The translations under genes were made by a program, and so were the position numbers. 64,000 nt of DNA, taken from positions 1,178,001-1,242,000 of the forward strand of contig JAHBBC010000008.1 in the NCBI GenBank assembly GCA_019915015.1. The letters are read 5' to 3'. Of this stretch, positions 34,159 to 45,193 are shown one piece after another. Under the pieces are notes generated by a model. That model made no database searches. It worked only from the letters and a program-made list of their open reading frames with translations, and had not been told where the DNA came from. Positions within the stretch are counted from its first letter, which is position 1; every line of letters starts with the position of its first letter. This DNA comes from Auriscalpium vulgare. Taxonomy: Eukaryota; Basidiomycota; Agaricomycetes; Russulales; Auriscalpiaceae.

Positions 34159-36124
34159 ATGGCACCACCACCCATGCCTCCAACGCAGAAACCTGCGCCA
34201 AAATCAAAGCCCACTTCCATGCCGAAGCCAACGTCACTACCATTCAAGGCTCCTCCTTCTGTTGCAGCAAAGAAACCCGGTGTCTCCAAGCCTGCAGACA
34301 CTCAGCGACACAACCCGCGTCCCTCTGCCGATGAGTCTCGTGCGCGGTCCGTTAAACCGCTCAGCGTTGGGATGTCGTCCACGCATGGCGCGCAGGAGCC
34401 GGCGCATACGTCAGCAAAGCGTCGCACGGAGTGGGAAGACCCATGCGATGCTGGAGGTGGGACTAGGGTGTCGAAGAAGCAGCGTGTCGACGAGTACTCG
34501 GGGATGTCGAAGGCAATTCAAGATGTGGCAGGCGAAGTCAAGAGCTTGAAGGAGCATAGAGAGAAGGTTTTGGGGAGGGAGGAGAAGGTGGCCAAGAGGG
34601 TTCAGGTAACGGAAGAAAGGATCGACGAGTTAGAAGACACGATCAAGGAAATCCAGAAGAAAATCAAGAGCCTCGAGGCCGCTGTGTCCGCATCGCAGCA
34701 GCTCACCGTTGCACCAGCTGTACCGCACGTTTCAGCTGCGCCAATGCCGAGTGAGTCAACCGGGAGCGAGGTGACAATGAGCCGTCCGCTGGCGGTGAGT
34801 GATATTCCGGGACAGCGACGGCTTGCTCACATATATACAGAACGCCATACGCAATGTGATGTACTCCATGCTGGGCACCACGTCGAAAGATGTGTTGCCA
34901 GCGCCAGGCGACTCCAAGACTGGTGCGTTCTGGCAGGACAAGCTTGACGGCGAATCCGGCAGGCTGTTGCGGCCCGACTGGCGAGTGGGATGGACAGCTA
35001 ACGCAGCCTGGCATGGTGACTACCTGTCAGAGTTCCGCAAACACGGTCTCAAAATCTACCCTCCGCTGGCGACGTCTCCGATCAGACGATTCTAACTTAC
35101 CTCGGCCACACATTCTTCAAGAACTTGAAAAAGAAATACAACACCAACGTTCTGCCCGAGGAGGAGCAGCGGGAGAAGGCTAGAGACCAACGCCGGGCGG
35201 AACGCAAAGCGACGGTAAGCTCAACCTCGAATGTCGTCGCCTGATAGCGCTGAGTGGACATTACCTCGCCTTACAGAAGGCTGCGCACCGCAACGATACT
35301 CGCATGACGATGCCGGGCTGGGACGGCAAAGATAATGCCTGGATGTGTCTTGTTGATGCCCAGTCGACGGATGAGAGCGATGCTGGCAGCGAGTCGGACC
35401 TGCCCGCATCCGATGATGAAGGCGATGGCGCGAAAAGGAGCACTGGAGAAAGTATCAAGAGCACCGTCGTCAAGAAGGGTAAGCAAACCTTGAGCTGATA
35501 CGAATGCCGCACAACATATTTTAATGGACTTCTCCCAGAATCTGTGAAAAAGTCCAAGAGGTCTACCTGGACGAGCCGGCCGCCGAACTGGCGGTCAGAG
35601 TCCGTGAGTTATTGGTATATATACACGGAATTGGGTGCTCACTAGTGCGTCAGGCCCAACAGTACCGTGACACGCTGCACGCAAAGACTGTGGAGAACCT
35701 GAAAGCAAAGGATGGTAAGAAGAAGAAGGGAGCACCGACGCACACTCTTACCGTGCAAGGGAAGCCGCGGGTCAAGACCCAGCTTCCCAGGGGCGAATAC
35801 ATGATACCGTGGTGGGCGATCAATTCAGACTGGCTCATCGACTTTCCGGATGAGCAGGCACACGTCTGCGAATATCCTGATGTCACAGAGTTCCCCAAAT
35901 TCGGTACCGGAGCTGGCCCCAGCGGCGAGCAGAGCGCAGAGGGCGTCAGCAGTGGCAGTCTCAGCACATTCGACGGAGGACTCGAGCTGGGCGACGGAGG
36001 TGATGATTGGGGGAGGGAGTCCTCGAGGACGATGACAGCGGGACACCAGTCACTCGACGAGTACGGGGGGGAGCATGGCGAGGACGAAGACGACCAGGGC
36101 AGTGATGACGAGATGTCAGAGTAA
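34159..36124 (+). pseudogene. CACTA accessory protein with coiled coil and acidic tail; one frameshift
   Basis: Second gene of the transposon. Exons 34159-34794, 34841-35214, 35277-35478, 35539-35603 and 35654-36124. N-terminal ~85 residues are Pro/Lys-rich (KPAPKSKPTSMPKPTS). A coiled coil follows (AGEVKSLKEHREKV to IKSLEAAV). Then comes a Trp-rich globular part (FWQDKLDGESG, DWRVGWTANAAWHGDYLSEF) and a region ending PWWAINSDWLIDF. The C-terminus is acidic (EDEDDQGSDDEMSE). Exon 2 is 374 bp and one base short: the frame breaks at about 35066-35072 (ctggcgacgtctcc) and resumes one base off as DQTILTYLGHTFFKNLKKKY. With that base the protein would be about 582 residues. Possibly the functional counterpart of plant TnpA/TnpD-type partners; that is inference. 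No known domain recognised. Confidence 0.75.
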
Positions 36125-36214
36125 GCGCAACTTCCGGACAGTCTCTGACATTGAAACACGACCGAAAATACTGTAGAACTCACGAATCAGAGTGTACATT
36201 GTGATACGCAAATA

Positions 36215-39200
36215 TTATGTATTCTCATCGTACTCATCCTCTTCTGGATCCAACTAAAGTGAAAGAAACATGTCAGAACTCGCAATTGAGGGACAAGTGG
36301 CGCACATACGTGATTTAGAGACATTGTGAGCCATAATCGACCGGTGTGTGGGATTCGGATGTCTGCAATTGCGAATAATCCATTGAGTTTGTTGGTGTCG
36401 ATGACCTCGAAGTCGTCAAGGCCGCGAGACTTCCAGAGGTGATATCCAAGGTCAATCCTAGAGGCCGTAGCTGTGAGACAGATATTCAATGATGAAAACG
36501 GGGCGCACCATGCGTCCCACGGAGGTGCTTGGATGTTGACGTCCTGCTGGAAGCGTCGAATGATGGCAAGGTCTGCTTCAAGGACAGGACCGTCAGTCTC
36601 GATCTTCACGTGGATCAGACGCGCAATCTGTGCAGCATGTCGTCCATCCACGTAGCCATAGCAATATTTTTGGCCGTAAGGATGGGAGACCGCGCCGTAC
36701 TTCGTTCCTCGGACGTGGACCGTGGGGTACGACACGACACTTGAATACAGTGGGTTGTTGTGACCCGCGGCTCCAATGTCTGGCACAATGTTGTGGTCGG
36801 GCCAGCGCTCCTGAAGAGATGCGAGAACAATTGAATAGAGCCCGGCCTTGCGCAAGTCGAGCGAGATTGAGCGTTGAGGGTATCGAAGCGGACCTGCAAT
36901 GATGAATAAGACAGTGTGTGATGACAACGGGACCGACTCACAGGGGTTATCAATTTCCTCGACCGAGGCCAGCCAGATGAGCAGGGTGCCTCTGTGTCGT
37001 TCAGCTTCAGCGCCGCCTTTCATGGCGGTCAAGAGCGCCTTGATCGCTTCTAGGTCCTCCGGTGTCTTGTCGGGCAGATCTTGAAGACGCCGGATCTGTT
37101 GCTACAGTCAGCATCAGGGCATCAACAAGTAAATATCACTTACAAGGTCCTGACAGCGCAGCGTTTTCCACCAGCCTCGCATCAGGGTACACTCAAGCTC
37201 GCCGCCAGCACGCCCATTAGTCTTGAACTTCGAGAGTATGCCGATGCAGCGCTCAAAGGCCCAGACAGCAATAGCGTACATCGTGCCGAAGGCCTCAATG
37301 TAGTCGTAGGTGTGTGTTGCAAAATGGAAGTTCGGCTTGAGATGGCACCCCAAAGCGGCCCATGATTGGAAAGCGTCACAAAGAAAACCATGAGCACGCA
37401 GCGCATCAGCCCGAGAGAGTCCCCGGGAGCCCAGGATTCGCAGCGCAGAGCATGTGCGCAAGACGTTGAGGTACATAGCCCAGTAATTACGGCTCGGTGT
37501 GATGTCGGCAAGGTCAGCGAGGTCATCCGCGGTCGCGTTCGCGTTGTAAGAAAGATTTTTGAGACGGCGTTGGTAGAGTAGCTTGTCGCGCTTCTTGGCG
37601 CTGGTGCGGACCTTTGCGTTCGAACGAGGCTGGGGCGCAACATCTTCAGGATTGCGGTTCCACATGTCCCAGGCCACCGCAAGTGCCGCAGGATAAAATG
37701 TCATGAAGTTGCGCCAGTCGTCGGCTTTGGGACGGCCGCCGCCAGATGCAATCTAGAATTTTGCCATGAGCTCGCCGCACATGCCATCAAGGACGAGGAC
37801 TCTACCTTTGAGCTTAAACGCCCGAGTGAGCCAGGAACCCAAAGGTTCTCGAGGAACTGCTCCATGAGCGTGATGGGGGGTACATCGTCGCGCCTCCCAG
37901 TACCGACCATCATCCCGCCGTCCAGGATGATCGTCTTGTGAAGGTCGGCGGCGATCCCTGGAAACACATATTGTTCTGGTCAGCTGTGACTCTGCGTAGA
38001 CGAGCAGATATTACCAAGGTATTGATTGTGCATGGGCTCTAAGGGAAGGCTGAGTGGGCCAAACCAGTGCGGCCGGTTGTCGAAGACGGAGTGCATGACA
38101 CCTTTCTTCTCGTAAATCTTGTCAATCTTTTCTTGGTTTGTTGTATCGCGTGCGATGAACTTGTACCGTAATTCCTTTTCATAATCACGGTATTCAAACG
38201 CTACAACACCGCAAGTGAGCACGAGCACAAAATAAGTCCTGAACGCTCACTTTCAGGATCGAAACAGCACGGATGGACGAGCGATGAGAACCGCTGCTTG
38301 CAGACGATGCATAAGAAGTCTTCTGTGTTGAACGGAACGTAGCCGCCTGTGGTCAGACGCGCGGGAGTGTCCAGTGTCCCCATAGGACAGCAAGCATTGA
38401 CATGCTCTTTCTGATCATGGCCGTACACATCAAATAGAACGCCTAAATATGCTAGCAGCATGAGATGTGTTGTATATCCTACAGAAGAAACTCACCGGCT
38501 TCGAGCTGCGCAAGTTCGTCTGTCACGAGGTCAAGAAGACCGTTGAGCTCCTGCGTGTTAGGCTCCCGTGGCCCCGGGATCATGAACAAGAGAATTATAT
38601 TCTCTCGCAAGTACCGCTTGGAGCGCGGAAGGTTCTGGATGCTAATAAACACGGCGCCCGACGAGTGGCAGCCGCGCTTCTTGGTGCTGAGCCTGTGCGA
38701 ATGTTCAGCATCCGAGGTATGGGGAAAGAACAGCGTCTTACCAGTCAACGAATATGCAAAGAACGAGACCACATGGTAGTGCTACAAAGCGCCGGGTCTC
38801 CTCGGGCGTTGGAATTTCCTCTACCTTTGTCTGAGTCTCATTCCAGTCGCGCCGGGTACCTGCAATCAGTGAGCGCCAGAAGTATCCGTCGTAGATATCA
38901 GACTGCATGGCATTCGGATCATGAGTCTGGCACCATTCGTCGCGATCGACCGGTGGTGCATCTTCCCAGTCGCCCTCAGCGTCCCTCCTCCAGTGCTGAC
39001 ACTCCTCATACTTGCCCGGACGACGGAAGAACATGCGAAGAGCGGCGATGAGGGAATGGTATGCCATGAGCTTTGTCGGGTGCCTCTTCTTCTCGTCGTT
39101 GATGTTCCTTTTGGTGGTGTACAGGAGACCGTTGCATCCGTCAGCCTGACAGCGGGGGCGTCGAAGCTTGCCAATTGCCTCCAGGGAATAGCGCTTGAAG

Positions 39201-40395
39201 CAGTCGGGGCACAGAGCATAGTACACAAGAACGTCGTCCGGATCAACGCCGAGGCGTTTCTCCACGGTTCGCAGAGTCATGGCCATATTCTTTAGGTCGT
39301 CGCGCAGATCAGCAGGTATTTGGTTGCCAGATGCGCTGTAGGCAGCTCGCATGGCGCCGCGCTGAGAGAGGAGGGTGTTGTGTGTCTGCGCGTGTGTTGC
39401 GCCGCCATAGGCAGCGTTGACGAAGCTAAATACATAGCTGTTGCGGATTGCTGGGTGCTCCGAGAACGCAGGTGGAACGAGGTCGTCAAGAAGGGCGTCG
39501 CCGTCGTCCATGTTGTTGTTGTTATGGGGATTCTCGAGAATAGCGTCGTTGTGTCGGAAGAGCGGGTCGTCGGCGAGCTCGATACCCTCGTCGTCAGAGC
39601 TGTCAGGTTCGTCCCCCGGAAGGTCATCGTACTCGTCATCGAGAAGGTCTGAATTATCGTGCGGTTCAGATAAATTCGAGATTGTCGACGCAAGGGAGAG
39701 GGTGCGTGTGGGAAGTTCTGCCAACCGAGGTCGCTTGCTCGGACGAGTGTCAGGCGGCAAGCGTGACTCAGCTATCAGAAGAGAGATCAGAATGGTACGA
39801 GATGCATATGATGTACCATTACCTCGGATATAGCGCACGCCAAAGGCTCCGAGTTGTTGCCCAGGCTCGTCTGAGTCTGAGTCCGGAAAGTCCAACGGCG
39901 GAGACGAGCGGACAGATGTAGGCGATGGTGTGTGATCATAAGATGCGAGCTCGACGTCTGTCAGAGAGTCCGCACTTGTGGGCGAAGACGGTGTCATTAA
40001 TGAGGCAGCTGAGGCCGAGCGCGAGCCGAAGCCGCCCAGGAACGAATCTGATGGTTTGCATACAGGCACGGGAGAGAGTGAGCGCGTGTCTGAGAGAGGT
40101 GCTGCAGGGTTTGCAGGAGAACCCGAGGGATGCATAGGATTCAACAGAGGAGATCCAGACGACTCGGAGACGGCATTGCAAGTCGAGGTGGCGACCTCGG
40201 GGTATCCGTACCTAGCGATATGTTCCCGGATGGTCCTGGGTGCAAATTCGTACCTCCTCATGCATTTAGAGCACGGGCAAGACCTGTATTGCTTATACAA
40301 GTCTGCCTTGTCCTGAGGAACCCGCAAATCAGCACGTTAGTAACTGCATGGCAACATTCACTTAAACTGACTTGTTCTTGCTCCTTCTTGGGCAT
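36215..40395 (-). CDS. Tnp2-type CACTA transposase
   Basis: Eleven exons: 40395-40372, 40312-38742, 38692-38496, 38442-38251, 38200-38015, 37957-37806, 37751-37144, 37101-36942, 36893-36509, 36470-36310 and 36253-36215. They sum to an exact 1224-residue frame with no stop. Exon 1 is MPKKEQEQ; exon 2 opens with a Cys cluster (CPCSKCMRRYEF) like fungal Tnp2 proteins. A Ser/Pro/Asp-rich linker follows, then the zinc-binding and core region (YYALCPDCFKRYSL, RRPRCQADGCNGLLYT, LMAYHSLIAALRMFFRRPG, DIYDGYFWR). Later exons carry FVDW, GAVFISIQNLP, MIPGPREPNTQELN and PLEPMHNQYLG, then NYWAMYLNVLRTCSAL and HFATHTYDYI, all Tnp2-like. Most likely functional as a protein; catalytic acids not assigned individually here. 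Confidence 0.9.
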
Positions 40396-40719
40396 CGTTC
40401 TCGCAGCAGGGAGGCCGGAGCACAAGGTGGATTGGGTGGCTCAAAGACTAGAACAAGAGGCAGCGTACAGAGTGCATACATGCAGTAGGGAGCAGCAGGA
40501 AATGGCTAAGTCGCGTCCCGCACGCGTGGGCGCTACTGGACGCGCGCGCAGAATCACATGCACGCGCCTTGCGGAATAGCAGGCGCCCGTACTCCGGATA
40601 TCGCCCACAATCACCCCACCCGAGACCACCCTCAAATCAGCCGTCGTTCACGAAAAAGCACTGCTATCACCTGCGGCGGGTGAAAACCGGTTCAAAGACA
40701 GTTCATCCACCAATTTGTA

Positions 40720-40761
40720 CCCATTCCTCACCCGGCTCAAATCCGGGGTCAACACGCAGTG
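40720..40761 (-). repeat. CACTA right terminal inverted repeat
   Basis: Inverted partner of 32709-32750, one mismatch in 42. Followed by the CTC target duplication at 40762-40764. Confidence 0.92.
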
Positions 40762-40764
40762 CTC
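40762..40764 (+). repeat. CACTA target-site duplication, right CTC
   Basis: Second copy of CTC. Keeping one copy joins LINE codons in phase. Confidence 0.9.
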
Positions 40765-42373
40765 ATAGACAAGTCTCTCCACGTCCCTGACACTCCGTTC
40801 ACCCTCGAATCCATCGCCTACACCCTGATGCACATCTCGAACCTCGCCAAAGTACCCAAGCCCGTAGTAACCGCCATACGTGCGGCCGCCTCCACTCTGT
40901 CGCACCTGGAATCTGGACACCGCAGCGACGAGCTGGCTGCCATGGTTACACAGAAGATTGAAGAGCGCATGCAGACGATTACGACAACGCTTTCAGACGC
41001 TGCTACCGACCTGGCGATCCAGGCCGCCGACACGCAGACGCTGCAATCCTTAGTCTCCGACCTCGAGACCGTGCGCGACTCGCAGAAGACCGTTCTCTCC
41101 GACATACAGTCCTCTGTCCACAAAGTCACCGACACATCCGAACGCCTCGAGTCGACCACTAGCTCATACCGCGACGCCCTCGTGAACGCCGCGAAGACTG
41201 GCCCAGCTGGTACCCCCTCCCTCGACCCACGTATTGCCCAGCAAGTCCTCACCCGCGACTGTCAGGTGCTTATTGAGGCACCACGCGCCAGCGCGCCCAC
41301 CGTGACTCGCAGCATCACCGCCATTCGCGCTCACCTCACCGACGTCATCTCGACCCTCGCCCCCGCTCCGCCGTTTACTCTGACAATCAAGGACATGTAC
41401 CGGGTCCAGTCTGGCGCCCTCGTTCTCCAATTCGGCAGCAAGGAAATGGCCGAATGGGTACGCGGCAACCCGGGCGCTCGCCGAGACGGTGCACCCCGAG
41501 GCAGACGTCCGCCCGCAGGGTTTCACCATTATCGTCCGCTTTATACCCCTTACATTCGACACCGAGGCCTCGTACAGTCTACGCGACGTCGAAGAGACCA
41601 ACCAGATGCCCGCCAACTCGCTTATCAAGGCCCAATGGATCAAACCGCCGCAGCGCCGCGACGACAATCAGACGTGCGGACACGCGTTCCTCACGTTCAG
41701 CGATGTACACGTCGCAAACATAGCAATTCGCGATGGTATCGTGATACGGGAGAAGAAGGTCTACGCTGCTCGCTCGGTCCGCGAGCCGCTCCGCTGCCTG
41801 AAATGTCAACGTTGGGGCCATAAAGCTAACATCTGCAGATCCGCGCAAGACACATGTGGAACGTGCAGCCATGCCCACCGTACAAACGAATGCACGTCTT
41901 ACCAGACGTATCGGTGTGTATCGTGTAACTCCTCTGACCATGCTAGCTGGGATCGAGCGTGCCCGGAATTCCTGAAGCGCTGCCGTCAATTCGACGAACG
42001 ATACCCGGAGAACTCGCTACAGTACTTCCCCACAGCCGAAGCGTGGACGCATTACATTCGACCTCAGCGCCTCTCACGCAGTGAACGTTACCCAGACCAG
42101 CCACCCCCTCCTCCTCGTCGATCTCCACCTCCTCCTCCACGTCAGCGCCTCCACGCCCCGCGCCCACCCCTTACGCCCGCAGCTACCAATCAGCGTACGC
42201 TCCACGAATATCTGGGGTCCCAGCCGGCGCGCGACGCCCCTCTCCCGACGCGTCAGGTTTCGAGCACTCCTCCCCCGGATACGGCGGTGTATCGGAAATC
42301 CCGGTCTCCGAGCAGGGACTGGAACGAGCCCATCGAACGTCCGACAGCCGCATCTCCTCGTCCCCATGACTGA
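40765..42373 (+). pseudogene. LINE ORF1, 3' part, with one frameshift
   Basis: Gag-like ORF1 protein that would bind LINE RNA. The first segment (LIDKSLHVPDTPFTL onward) has Thr/Ser/Ala-rich helices up to MAEWVRGNP at about 41472. The frame then shifts by one base at the GGG run 41472-41474 and continues as ALAETVHPEADV to the stop at 42371-42373. The second segment carries three Cys-rich knuckles: CLKCQRWGHKANIC, CGTCSHAHRTNEC and CVSCNSSDHASWDRAC. The last ~70 residues are Pro/Arg-rich. The shift may be an inactivating insertion, a sequencing error or, less likely, a recoding site. The stop overlaps the start of ORF2. Confidence 0.85.
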
Positions 42374-43767
42374 CGACATTGATGCAGACCCCCGACAGTT
42401 AGGCATATGGCAGCAGAACCTCAATAAATCTCACGTCGCGCAACACCATCTCGTTAATCTGGGTAAGTTAAGGGAATATGACATCCTTGCAATACAGGAG
42501 CCGTACATCAAGCACGACACACACACGTACGCTGGTGCGCCATGGCGCGTCATATACCCGTCCACTCATTCCTCCGACCCCTCCTCTACTCGCGCTCTCT
42601 TCCTCGTCCGCAACAATCTCGACACGAATACCTGGCAGCAAATCGACTTCCCCTCGGGAGATGTATGCGTCATCCAGTTCTCCGGCGAGTGGGGACAGCT
42701 GACACTGTTCAACGTCTACAACCCGGGCGACAACAACCACACGCTCGAGGCGCTCGCTGACTTCTGTCGGCGTCACCAAAACTCAATCTACGGCGATGGC
42801 TCCAATCGCTTCCATGTCGTATGGTTAGGGGACTTCAACCGACACCATCCCAGCTGGGATCGACCGGAGGACGACCGTCTCTTTACGCCGCGTGCCCTGG
42901 ATGCTGCGGAAAAGCTCATCGACATTCTCGCCGGGTTCGACATGGACCTGGCGCTTCCGGCCGGCGTCCCGACACATCAACACAACGTCACCAAGAAGTG
43001 GTCACGCCTGGATCAAGTTTTCTTCACGGAGCATACGTACGATCACCTCCTTGTTTGCGAGACGCTACCAGCATTACAGGGCCCGGGTACGGATCATGTC
43101 CCCATCTCAACCAAGATCGATCTCAGCGTCTCCCGACGGGACGTACCGACGCCGCCCAACTTCCGTGATGTCAACTGGCACGAGTTTCGTAAGGCTCTGT
43201 GCGCCGAGCTCGCCGCCATAGGTCCCCCAAGCTTCCTGCGCAATGTGACCGAGTTCAACGCTATGTGTCAGAAGGTGACGTCCGCTATACAGCGCGTTAT
43301 GATAGAGCACGTTCCCCGCACTCAGTTATCCATATTCTCTAGACGCTGGTGGTCGAAGGAGCTCACGATGATGCGTCGCTTCGAACGCAAGGCTCGACGG
43401 GAGTCCTACAAGTTTCGATACATCCCCGACCATCCCTCGCACGCCGCGTACCTGCTGGAGAAGCGCGATTACGGCAATGCTATCGAGCACGCCAAACGCC
43501 AGCACTTTCAGGACTGGCTAGAGAATGCGACGGACCCCGACCTCTGGACTGCGAATCGATACATATCCCGGCCGGCCGGCGACGGCGGACGTACACGCAT
43601 CCCGACCCTGCGTGTCGATGATGGGGTAGGCAACACATCCGTGGTGGCTAACAATAGCGACAAGAGTGCAGCACTCGCGCGCGGCTTCTTTCCACCAGCG
43701 CCTGCGGCCTCCGGTGTGCCCGCTTTCGTCTACCCCGCGGAGGCCTGCGCGCTCCCTGCCATCACGC
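42366..43767 (+). pseudogene. LINE ORF2, N-terminal part: AP endonuclease and start of the RT region
   Basis: ATG at 42366 lies inside the ORF1 stop context (ATGACTGA), the usual layout for termination-reinitiation. The endonuclease has its expected residues: WQQNLNKS, AIQEPYIK, VVWLGDFNRHH, WSRLDQVFF and GTDHVPI. It nicks target DNA to prime reverse transcription. The frame proceeds to CALPAIT at the gypsy insertion point (43767) and resumes in phase at 52686. No stop or shift in this part. Confidence 0.92.
43764..43767 (+). repeat. gypsy target-site duplication, left ACGC
   Basis: ACGC before the element; the same four bases follow it at 52682-52685. Confidence 0.85.
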
Positions 43768-44945
43768 TGATGACCTATCTCGGCGCACAGGCGGTCAGAT
43801 GGCAAAACAAACCACAAAACCAACTCCTGCTGGCTCGAGCGGTGCTAGTAACAGGTTGGGGGCGCGTCCCAGGACCTACAGGTGACTCGGGGAGAGGCGT
43901 GAACGCTGTGGGGAAGTCGCTAGGTGACTTGGAGGGCGATAGGACAATGGACAAGGTGATCTGGGATGGAAGTCGACACTGCTGGTGCGGAACAGGACGT
44001 TGCGATGTGTAGCGAGCTTGAGAATACCTTGCTGGAGGGCTGAGACGATGGGGGAACAAAGGCGAGGACGAGGGGACAAGGGGACAAGGTGATACGAAGG
44101 TCGCGATGTAACGCGATAACGCTGGACGAGGTGAAAACAATGTGCTCTGCGAAGTTGAAGGCTTGTAAACGTGGGCTCTGCGAAGGTGAAGGCTATAATC
44201 TTGGGCGCTGCGAAGTTGAAGGTCGAGGTCGATGTTGAACGCGATAAAACGATGTTGCAAAGGTTTGAGACGTTGACTCTGGAGGGGAGAAGTTGTCTGA
44301 TATTCCGTGACCTAGCTACCAACAGATATACACGGGAAACATGTCTCTGTGGCTACTGTGAGTCATCTGGTAAGTATGGGGATAGTGAGACATTCTAGAA
44401 GGCGTATCCAATCAGAAACAAGCATCGCGACATATCGGAACAGCAAGGCTGTGCTATCTCCACGTGAAACTCCGAGATATGCGGATCGCGACGTATCGGA
44501 AACCATCAAACCGGAACATTGCTCTGAGACACTGCATCTAGACCGGACCCTGGGACCTGTGGGTGATGTGTCGAGGGGCTGCGCAACGCTAGGACGCTCT
44601 GGGAACGAGGTGGGAGGCGAGTGCAACATGTGTAGAGCTGAGGGCAACAAGGGGATGTATGCGCGAGACATTGCGACGTGCGCACAGAATGCTAATGGCT
44701 GGCTCAGAACGTCTTGGTGACTTGGGGGGCGTGTACACATGACTTGGGGACTTGTGCAATCGTCCTGCGTGGCCTGGATGGTAGAGAATCGATGGAGACG
44801 TCAAGGAGTATAGGCCTGTGTTGCTACAAGTGTGCTAGCGTCTTGGCTGGAACTGCGAGCGCGATGTGTTGCGATAGTCGATGTTGAGGCAATAGAACGT
44901 GCCAAAAATGCGAAAACAGAAGCCACCCGCGCTGGGGGCGTATCA
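43768..44945 (-). repeat. gypsy 3' LTR
   Basis: Downstream LTR relative to transcription. Same sequence as 51504-52681 except for C at 44003 and G at 44429. Short open frames inside it (for example 44349-44720) are repeated in the other LTR and have no coding meaning that I can support. Confidence 0.95.
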
Positions 44946-44956
44946 CCTCCTCCTTA
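44946..44956 (-). promoter_or_regulatory. gypsy 3' polypurine tract
   Basis: TAAGGAGGAGG on the minus strand, directly abutting the 3' LTR: the expected plus-strand primer site. A GACCG-AGGA-CGGTC hairpin lies just upstream (44968-44981). Confidence 0.8.
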
Positions 44957-45193
44957 CTGAAGATCTGACCGTCCTCGGTCAGCGCGTGCGTTGAATACGG
45001 GTCGGCAAAGGAGTGCTGGGGGCTGCGGTGGGTGGGAACGAAAGGATACAGAAATGGAAGAGTGAAGCATATAGCGAACTTGAATGTCCCTTCTTGGTCT
45101 CTGTAAATGGCATGGGCAAAAGGGAAACAAAACTTAAACAAACACAAGGGAAACCATGCGTAGCATGCTGGAAAGAGAAACAAAACAAAGGAG

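Larger units (their letters stand above)
32709..40761. mobile_element. CACTA (Tnp2-type) DNA transposon, apparently complete
   Basis: 8053 bp with terminal inverted repeats starting CACTGCGTGTTGACC, 3-bp CTC target duplication, a transposase gene on the minus strand and a second gene on the plus strand, convergent and 90 bp apart at their 3' ends. TIRs of 42 bp differ at one base. Inserted in codon phase in LINE ORF1. Confidence 0.93.

Noticed and set aside
43775..44720. Open frames of 75-161 codons inside the gypsy LTRs, present identically at 51511-52456
   Set aside because: They are on both strands, duplicated only because the LTR is duplicated, and lack any motif or splice logic. LTR composition explains them.
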